64,000 bases of DNA, from positions 62,001 to 126,000 of the forward strand of contig DATKYQ010000025.1 of assembly GCA_035528415.1 (NCBI GenBank). Direction: 5' to 3'. The notes below the pieces were generated by a model. It was given only the letters and a program-made list of their open reading frames with translations. It was not told where the DNA came from and ran no database searches. This DNA comes from DATKYQ01 sp035528415 (GTDB taxonomy: Bacteria; Myxococcota; B64-G9). Made by a program: the position numbers and the translations under genes. This document shows positions 58,267 through 64,000 of this stretch, piece after piece. Every line of letters starts with the position of its first letter. Positions within the stretch are counted from its first letter, which is position 1.

Positions 58267-61026
58267 ATGAAACCCAGGCTGTGCGGCAAGCGCTTTTTCG
58301 GCGCTTGTCTGTTGCTGGCCGTATGCTTGCCTCTTTCGGCCGCCGCCGATCCGGTGGAGCTGCTCGAAGAGGACAGCCAGGCTTTTTTGCAGGACAACGG
58401 CGGCATGGACGTAATCTACTCGTTGACCTTCAGAGACAACGAGGGCCGCACGGCGATCCGCAAGATAGGCCCATTCTATGAGCCGGTGCACTTCACTCGT
58501 GGTCTGATCAAGTCGGGTGGACAAACCGCCCGTGCTACCATCAAAGACGCCGGCGGTGGTTTCTACCGCATCGATTTCGTGTCCTTCAGCACGCGGGCCG
58601 GGGGAAGCTACACCCTCGAACTGCACTACCGTTCCGATCATCGCTTCGCCGACCCCACCGCCCGGGCCGGCAAGCAGCTCGTGGCCGCCTGGTTCAACCC
58701 GGTGCGCTGGTTCTTGCCGATCAAGAAATCCGTCATCAAGCTGGTGCTGCCTTTGAAACTGCCCGCCAGGGTCAAGCGCCACGAGGATATCACTCCAGCG
58801 ATGGTTGACGGATGGGGAGTGCTGAGTGACACGCAAAACATGGCGCAGCAGGACAAGACAGCCTTCGTCTACACCGACTACCGCGGCAGCCGCCGCCTGA
58901 CCATGTACGCCGAGAAGAACAACCTTCCACCCCAGGGTTATCATCTCGTCAAACTGTATTTTCCGGCCCAGGCCATGCCGCAAGTGGCTGCCGGTAAGAA
59001 TGTCGAGGCATCCGGTGACAGCGCCGGCGGCCGCTTTATTGCCGAGGGAAAAGCCGAATTGGTGGGTGAGCATTACGAGATCGTCTGCCAACCGCGCTCG
59101 ATCATTGTTCGTTCGCGGCTGCGCTTTTCAGAATCGGGACGGCGCAACTTCTTACCGCTGCAGAACCCGACTACCGGCTTGTACTCTGCCGTGAATGCCT
59201 GCTCCGTACTCATGGGCGGGGAGGCGGCCGGATGCGAGACGCGGGACGAGATCCTGCTTTTCGACCGCTTCAGCACAAAGGGTCAGATCATCGAGCTCAC
59301 CCAGGAGAACAGGCTGACCTTTCCCTACGGCTCGCAGGTCGAGACGTTTTCCGGCAGGGCCTATGTGCGATTCACGTTTGGCGGTCCATCCGCGGCAATC
59401 GCCCCGCGGGAGAAACTCGCAAGCTCGGATGTCGTGCTCTACACCGGCCAGCCGATCCCGGGGGCGAAATACGACAGTGTCGTCGATCTGCAGACGAAAG
59501 TGCCCTTGGTTTTCGATGATCCGCCGCGCGCCAAGATCGAGCTGCGCACGAGCAAGGATCGCGATTACGTAACACGCTGGTACGCGCTGGGCGATGACTA
59601 TCCCGGCTGGGATCCCGCCAAGGATCCCGAACTTGTCGTCCACTATCGCAGGCAAGGTGAGCTTGACAAGCCGCTGAGTTTTATCGCCTATCTGCCCGCG
59701 GATCCTTTCGAGATCGACAAGCCCGTGACGACCGAGCTGTGGTTGATCACCTGGCACTTGTTCAGCGGTGAGCTGACCGCTCGCGAGAAGAGACAGGCCA
59801 AGACTTTCGGCGGCGAGTTGCTCAAATTGTCGATCTACGCCTTCTTGCTGAACGGCATCGGGCTGCTGGGCTGGCTGATCGCCGTGGGATGGCTGCTGTG
59901 GATCATCGACAAGATCGCCGGCACCCGGCTGATCAAGGATATGCTGCTGCCGGCGGGCAAGTTCAAGTGGCTGCACCCGACCAAGGGAACCCTGTTCGGC
60001 TGGACGGCGCTGCTTGTGCCGTTTCGTCTCTTGTGGCTGCTTCTGTCCGGACTGTTCGCGGTGCTGGTCTGGCTGCTCAGGCTGCATCCGCTGATCGACA
60101 CCTGGCTCGAGAAAAAGGGTCCCGCCTACGTCGCGCCCGAGATCACCGTGGCCACCTTTCAGAAAGAAGGCTACGTTCCCGAACTCCCGCCTTCAGAAGC
60201 AGCGCTGGTGATCGACCGACCCATCAAGGCCATCAACCTGCTGGTGCTCGGTTTGCACCAAAAGATGGCGGTTCAGATCCTCAGCCGCAATCCGCTGCAG
60301 CTTCGGGTGCTCGACGCCAGCCAGGCATCCACACCTGCCGAAAGCGCTTTACTCAGGAACCTCACCAAGGAAGGAACGCTGCCCCGGCAGGGTGTGCGCG
60401 ATGTTATCGATGTTCTGAACAAAGCGGTCCAGGAAAAGATGTGGCGCGCCGATCAGGACGCCACCTGGCAACATATCCGGCAACGGAGCGACTCGGAGTG
60501 GAATGCTCTGCGCCGCATGGGAGAAAGCAGCCGGGCGGTCTACTTCAACAGCCACTACCAGGATCTTTACCTCAACGACCTGTTCTTCCAGAATCTCTCG
60601 GGCACGTTCCGGCCAATCGGCTCCGAGACAGCGCTTGACTCTCCCCTCTCGGCACTGGGCGCCTCACGCGAATTTGTAACCCTGAGCGGGGCCGTGGACC
60701 GGGTTCAGGATTTCTCGGAAGGACTGGTAGAAAGCATCGAGAGCGGGGCGCGTGCCACGGTGGACAAGTTGGAGAATCTGTTCAACTTCGACAACAAGTC
60801 TCTTGCCACGCAAGCCGAAACGCCCGGCGCCTCCGGCGCCGCCGGCTTTGAGCTTTCACCCATCGCCAAGTCAATCGCCGTCGGCTACGACGCCTGCCAT
60901 TCGGCCTGTCATTCGGCCTGTCATTCGGCCTGCCACTCTGCATGTCATTCGGCATGTCACTCTGCCTGTGCCTGTCATTCGGCTTGCCACTCGGCCTGTG
61001 TCTCTTCGTGTGCGGGGGGGTTCTGA
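58267..61026 (+). CDS. Membrane protein with Cys-rich CHSA-repeat C-terminus (candidate radical SAM substrate)
   Basis: 919 residues from ATG 58267 behind GGAGGGAGG. Residues 1-27 are a signal peptide. Residues about 28-510 form a large outer domain, loosely like DUF2207 membrane proteins. Hydrophobic segments lie at about 521-549 and 575-605, with a basic loop (KDMLLPAGKFKWLHPTK) between them. Residues 616-870 are a soluble region. Residues 877-915 are C-HSA repeats with 11 Cys and 8 His, ending CAGGF. The repeat tail is followed after one base by a radical SAM/SPASM gene, so it is the likely substrate. Whether the tail faces the cytoplasm depends on whether the second hydrophobic stretch crosses once or twice. 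Confidence 0.85.
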   Translation: MKPRLCGKRFFGACLLLAVCLPLSAAADPVELLEEDSQAFLQDNGGMDVIYSLTFRDNEGRTAIRKIGPFYEPVHFTRGLIKSGGQTARATIKDAGGGFYRIDFVSFSTRAGGSYTLELHYRSDHRFADPTARAGKQLVAAWFNPVRWFLPIKKSVIKLVLPLKLPARVKRHEDITPAMVDGWGVLSDTQNMAQQDKTAFVYTDYRGSRRLTMYAEKNNLPPQGYHLVKLYFPAQAMPQVAAGKNVEASGDSAGGRFIAEGKAELVGEHYEIVCQPRSIIVRSRLRFSESGRRNFLPLQNPTTGLYSAVNACSVLMGGEAAGCETRDEILLFDRFSTKGQIIELTQENRLTFPYGSQVETFSGRAYVRFTFGGPSAAIAPREKLASSDVVLYTGQPIPGAKYDSVVDLQTKVPLVFDDPPRAKIELRTSKDRDYVTRWYALGDDYPGWDPAKDPELVVHYRRQGELDKPLSFIAYLPADPFEIDKPVTTELWLITWHLFSGELTAREKRQAKTFGGELLKLSIYAFLLNGIGLLGWLIAVGWLLWIIDKIAGTRLIKDMLLPAGKFKWLHPTKGTLFGWTALLVPFRLLWLLLSGLFAVLVWLLRLHPLIDTWLEKKGPAYVAPEITVATFQKEGYVPELPPSEAALVIDRPIKAINLLVLGLHQKMAVQILSRNPLQLRVLDASQASTPAESALLRNLTKEGTLPRQGVRDVIDVLNKAVQEKMWRADQDATWQHIRQRSDSEWNALRRMGESSRAVYFNSHYQDLYLNDLFFQNLSGTFRPIGSETALDSPLSALGASREFVTLSGAVDRVQDFSEGLVESIESGARATVDKLENLFNFDNKSLATQAETPGASGAAGFELSPIAKSIAVGYDACHSACHSACHSACHSACHSACHSACACHSACHSACVSSCAGGF
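60895..61011 (+). repeat. Tetrapeptide CHSA repeat tract (protein-level)
   Basis: Thirteen 9-12 bp units do not apply; the unit is 12 bp coding C-H-S-A. Six units run without interruption, then CA, then two more and a diverged VSSC. Wobble bases differ between units (tgc/tgt, cat/cac, tcg/tct, gcc/gca/gct), so the protein pattern is kept while the DNA has drifted. Confidence 0.9.
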
Positions 61027-61027
61027 G

Positions 61028-62425
61028 ATGGACTCAGGCGCTTCTCACAGGCGTATAGACGATTTCATCAGGCGCTCGCGCGAGGCCGTGTTCATCCGCC
61101 GGGCGGACAACCTGCTGATGATCCGGCCCGACAAGATGATGAAACTCAACGACTCGGCGGCCGTGATTCTGGCTGCGCTATACAATCGCGAGGGAAGAAC
61201 TGCGGCTGAGGTGCTTGCCGGTTTGTCTCCGATCCTCGATGTAGTGCCGCAACAACTACTTGCCGATACCGGGAAGTTGATCGACGCCGTGGCTGCGATC
61301 CTCAACGAAGACTTCGCTCCGCGCGAGGCGTTGAGCTTTGGCTCCTTCAAACGTGACATGGTCGCCTACCCGTCGCTGGCCGAGATCGCCCTGACCTACG
61401 CCTGCCAGAACCGCTGTCTGTTCTGCTATGCGTCCAGCCCCCACCGCGCGGGCGAACATCGATTGATGAGCACGGACGAGGTAAAGCGGGTGATGGACAA
61501 GATCTTCCATCAGGCGCACGTTCCCTCGCTGAGTTTTACCGGCGGTGAAGCAACTCTGCGGCCAAACCTTCCGGAGCTGATCGCCTACGGCAAGCAGGTG
61601 GGTTTCAGAATAAACCTTATTACAAACGGCATTCGACTTGCCGACGCCGACTACACCGCAAGCCTGGTGGAAGCGGGGCTGGACTCGGCCCAGGTATCGC
61701 TGGAAGCGTCGGACGCTTCCGTACACGACACCGTCGTCGGCAGGAAAGGGGCACATCGCAAGACGCTTGCGGGAGTCGACAACCTGAGGCGCCTCGGCAT
61801 TCACGTCCACACCAACACCACCCTGTGCGCCTTGAACATCAATCGGGCCGAAGAGACGATCCACTTTCTGGCCGGGAGCCTGGGGCAGAAAACCATGTCT
61901 ATGAACATGGTCATCCGCACCGGCAGTGCACTGGAAGATCATGGTGTTGGCGTGACATACACCCAGGTCGCCGAGATACTGCCCGGATTGATCGAATGCG
62001 CTCAACGGGCAGGCATCAAGCTGGTGTGGTACTCTCCAATTCCATATTGCATCTTCAACCCGGTCTTGCATGGTATGGGCGCCAAGGCATGCGCCTGCGT
62101 GGACGGCATCCTATCGGTCGACCCGTCGGGCCAGGTACTGCCTTGCTCTTCGTTTCAGGAGGGAATCGGCTCGCTGATCGATCTTCCCTTCGAAAAGATC
62201 TACACTAGCCGTGCCGCCCGCTACTGGCGCGAGAAGAGATTCATTCCGCCGGTTTGCCGCAAATGCCCCGAACGTGACATCTGCGGTGGGGCCTGTCCGC
62301 TCTACTGGGACGCAGCCGGCGACTTCACCGAAATCCCCCGGCCTTACTCGGACGACGTGCGAGCGCGGCGGCGCTGGCAGAATAAACGCGCGGCGGGGGG
62401 GAGCTTCGGCGTCAGACCAGGCTGA
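61028..62425 (+). CDS. Radical SAM/SPASM maturase with N-terminal PqqD-like domain
   Basis: 465 residues from ATG 61028, one base after the repeat-protein stop; its ribosome site (G7 at 61014-61020) lies in that gene's last Gly codons. Residues about 20-95 look like a PqqD-type peptide-binding domain (VFIRRADNLLMIRPDKMMKLN). The radical SAM cluster is C126-x3-C130-x2-C133, with the SAM contact TGGEATL. The SPASM region has C341, C355, C357, C373, C410, C413, C419 and C423 for auxiliary clusters. Enzymes of this design crosslink or otherwise modify ribosomal peptides. The natural substrate is the Cys/His repeat tail upstream. Confidence 0.92.
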   Translation: MDSGASHRRIDDFIRRSREAVFIRRADNLLMIRPDKMMKLNDSAAVILAALYNREGRTAAEVLAGLSPILDVVPQQLLADTGKLIDAVAAILNEDFAPREALSFGSFKRDMVAYPSLAEIALTYACQNRCLFCYASSPHRAGEHRLMSTDEVKRVMDKIFHQAHVPSLSFTGGEATLRPNLPELIAYGKQVGFRINLITNGIRLADADYTASLVEAGLDSAQVSLEASDASVHDTVVGRKGAHRKTLAGVDNLRRLGIHVHTNTTLCALNINRAEETIHFLAGSLGQKTMSMNMVIRTGSALEDHGVGVTYTQVAEILPGLIECAQRAGIKLVWYSPIPYCIFNPVLHGMGAKACACVDGILSVDPSGQVLPCSSFQEGIGSLIDLPFEKIYTSRAARYWREKRFIPPVCRKCPERDICGGACPLYWDAAGDFTEIPRPYSDDVRARRRWQNKRAAGGSFGVRPG

Positions 62426-62442
62426 AAGCTGGAGAAACGATC

Positions 62443-63687
62443 ATGGCAAGACTAAAGGATTTTTCGAGCTACATCGACGAGCGCAGCGCATTGCTTAAAA
62501 AAGTTGAACGTGATCTTGTCGGGTTGCAGGAAAAGTACGAGACTTTTTTTTCGGAGGTCACCAAGGTTCGCGATAGCGAGTTCGAACAACTTCAGTCGCA
62601 CATTCTGTCCCATCCGAACGAACTCTCTCCCGATCTGACCAAGGCGCTCGCCGAGGCCAGGTCTAATGCCGAGAGGGACCTTGACACCGAGATCGAGTCA
62701 CTCGGGAAGGAACGGGACAAGATAGCCCGTCAGGCCGAGGAAAAGCGCAAGGCCGCGTTGCACGAAGAGAAGAAAGTTCACAAGAAGAATATCCGTCTCG
62801 ATCGCGAAGAGGAAAAACTAAAGACTCGAAACGAAAACTTCTTGGCCCAGATCGCCGAGTTCAACGGGCGTATCCGCGAGTTGGGCCACGGTTTCGGTTT
62901 CTTTACGAACCTCTTCAGAATGCGCAAGCTGCAGAAGATCCGCAAGCGCCTCGGTCGTGAGCAGTCCGATGTCGCCGCGCAAATCGACAGGCTGCGCCAA
63001 AAATGGAAAGAATTCGATGGTGAACACACGGCCAGGGACGAAAAGAGCAAGGCCGATTGGGTCGAGTTGCGCACCGAGGCGGCCGCCTGGCAAACCAAGA
63101 TAAAACATATCGAGGCAAGCAGGCAGCAAATCATCCAGCGCAGCACCTTGGAGGCGGTACTCTTCACTCGCAAGCCCAACCTGCCCAAGCCCGGACCCAA
63201 TGATCCTGCCTGCCCGCGCTGCAAGCAACCCAATCCGCCCGGTTGTCATTTCTGCCATATCTGCGCCGCGAGGCTTACAGCAGACCGTCCCGATTTTTCA
63301 GGATCGATAGAGGAGATCGCCGAGATCAACTTGCACCATACACGCTTCGGTGAAGGCATGCGCGCCTGCCAGGAAATCATCGGCCTGGTGCGCGGCTTGA
63401 TTTCGGGACTGGCGGCCTTCAGAAGCAGCGTCGTCGACATGATCGACTCGGAGAACAAGTACCCCTTGCCAAAACTGCAAATCAACGTTCCGCAAAAAAG
63501 CTTGGCCTACGGAAGCAACTTCGATGCCCTGGCCTCCGCCGTATCCGTGGATCACTCGCTGCACCCAAAGGAGTTTGCCGAGCGGATCCGCGCCCGGATC
63601 ACCGAGGTATACACGGAGGGAGAGATCAAGAAATACTTCGAAACCATGGGACAAGAGTTGAGCCGTCAGGCGAACTCGCAATGGTGA
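62443..63687 (+). CDS. Coiled-coil protein with central zinc ribbon
   Basis: 414 residues from ATG 62443 with GGAG at 62431-62434. Residues about 15-240 are mostly charged coiled coil. A zinc ribbon follows: C257-x2-C260, then C268-x2-C271-x2-C274. The C-terminal 130 residues are helical. It has no signal peptide or membrane segment. It lies 17 bp after the radical SAM gene and should be co-transcribed. A scaffold for the maturase or the membrane protein is possible. I do not recognise the family. Confidence 0.75.
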   Translation: MARLKDFSSYIDERSALLKKVERDLVGLQEKYETFFSEVTKVRDSEFEQLQSHILSHPNELSPDLTKALAEARSNAERDLDTEIESLGKERDKIARQAEEKRKAALHEEKKVHKKNIRLDREEEKLKTRNENFLAQIAEFNGRIRELGHGFGFFTNLFRMRKLQKIRKRLGREQSDVAAQIDRLRQKWKEFDGEHTARDEKSKADWVELRTEAAAWQTKIKHIEASRQQIIQRSTLEAVLFTRKPNLPKPGPNDPACPRCKQPNPPGCHFCHICAARLTADRPDFSGSIEEIAEINLHHTRFGEGMRACQEIIGLVRGLISGLAAFRSSVVDMIDSENKYPLPKLQINVPQKSLAYGSNFDALASAVSVDHSLHPKEFAERIRARITEVYTEGEIKKYFETMGQELSRQANSQW

Positions 63688-63691
63688 GATC

Positions 63692-64000
63692 ATGAAGCGC
63701 GCCGGTGCCATATTCCTGGTTGTCTTCGGCGTGCTGCTGGTCTTGTTCGGGCTGCTTTTCATCATGGGTTCAGCCGGGCGGGTCTACCGTTTCGTAATTG
63801 CCGCGGTTTCGCTGGCGCTGGGCGGCGTGTTGGCCGGCATGGGCATCCGTTTCTTCAAGCAGGCGGACATGGTGTTGCCGGAGCAGCTTCGAGCCGAGAT
63901 CATGCAGCTGGCAAAAGAGCGCAACGGTGAGGTGTCCGAGGCCGACATCCGCGCAGCCCTGGGCCGCCGTTTTCCACATGCCGACAAGGTGCTCGGCGAG
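63692..64000 (+). CDS. Small membrane protein, 5' part (runs off window)
   Basis: 103 codons from ATG 63692, still open at the end of the window. Two transmembrane helices lie at about 5-27 and 34-56 (IFLVVFGVLLVLFGLLFIMG; VIAAVSLALGGVLAGMGI). A cytoplasmic-looking helical part follows (EIMQLAKERNGEVSEADIRAALG), which resembles a short winged-helix sequence. It is 4 bp after the zinc-ribbon gene and so probably belongs to the same operon. Confidence 0.7.
   Translation, partial: MKRAGAIFLVVFGVLLVLFGLLFIMGSAGRVYRFVIAAVSLALGGVLAGMGIRFFKQADMVLPEQLRAEIMQLAKERNGEVSEADIRAALGRRFPHADKVLGE

Noticed and set aside
60895..61011. Cys-repeat tract as a CRISPR or simple DNA satellite
   Set aside because: It is inside a long coding frame, has no spacers, and its units vary only at wobble positions.
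58267..61026. C-terminal CHSA tail as a multiheme cytochrome signature
   Set aside because: Heme attachment needs CxxCH; the order here is C-H-S-A-C, giving CHSAC without CxxCH spacing.

Overview
The window is 64 kb of gene-dense, GC-rich bacterial DNA with about 53 protein-coding genes, one decayed gene copy and no tRNA, rRNA, insertion sequence, prophage or CRISPR array that I can see. The cell is Gram-negative: there is a TonB-dependent receptor, a TonB-family protein, several lipoproteins and a small outer-membrane barrel candidate. Two promoters carry a LexA operator that closely fits the motif described for Myxococcus (GTTCAG core). Together with many receiver, PilZ and HD-GYP genes, a giant TPR protein and the two-subunit glycine decarboxylase, this points to a deltaproteobacterial or myxobacterial-type lineage, or a related candidate phylum. 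The exact taxon is not resolved. The organism makes selenocysteine, because its own selD has an in-frame UGA at the catalytic position.

Layout. 1-334: 5' part of an unknown membrane protein (minus). 550-2073: coiled-coil PilZ protein and lexA. 2121-4968: three overlapping genes for a flavin/iron-sulfur amine or amino-acid dehydrogenase. 4976-9289: ECF sigma factor, zinc-finger anti-sigma factor, secreted caspase-like protein and lipoprotein, followed at 9401-11260 by a subtilase lipoprotein with Cys at the nucleophile position. 11283-21240: a signalling block with six co-directional minus-strand genes (receiver, two receiver-kinases, NtrC-type activator, double-receiver kinase, receiver-HD-GYP) and a GAF-GGDEF cyclase. 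21342-23462: TonB-dependent receptor. 23595-27764: a duplicated receiver/PilZ module, one copy decayed, then a degenerate receiver-PilZ protein and a nucleotide-binding-domain-only Hsp70. 27838-30581: maf, DivIVA-like, DUF167 and a membrane metallopeptidase. 30675-37520: giant TPR protein and GAF-GAF-HD-GYP.

37673-40926: gcvH-gcvPA-gcvPB. 40935-44729: Ski2-like helicase and TonB-family protein (minus). 44936-49412: fhs, mobA, nifU, nifS. 49520-50569: selD (selenoprotein, minus). 50664-51809: LexA-controlled radical SAM protein of the DNA modification/repair type. 51876-54484: hybrid kinase and response regulator. 54518-57589: phosphomannose isomerase, permease and barrel-like protein.

57604-64000 is the most novel part: a plus-strand operon with a helix-turn-helix-like protein, a 919-residue membrane protein ending in a CHSA tetrapeptide repeat with 11 Cys in its last 43 residues, a PqqD-like/radical SAM/SPASM maturase starting one base after it, a coiled-coil zinc-ribbon protein and a small membrane protein that runs off the window. 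I read it as a candidate peptide-modification system in which the radical SAM enzyme modifies the repeat tail of a membrane protein.

Three PilZ proteins with complete c-di-GMP motifs, one GGDEF cyclase and two HD-GYP phosphodiesterases make c-di-GMP the likely common currency of the signalling genes. The glycine cleavage genes, fhs and the flavin dehydrogenase suggest glycine and one-carbon metabolism.
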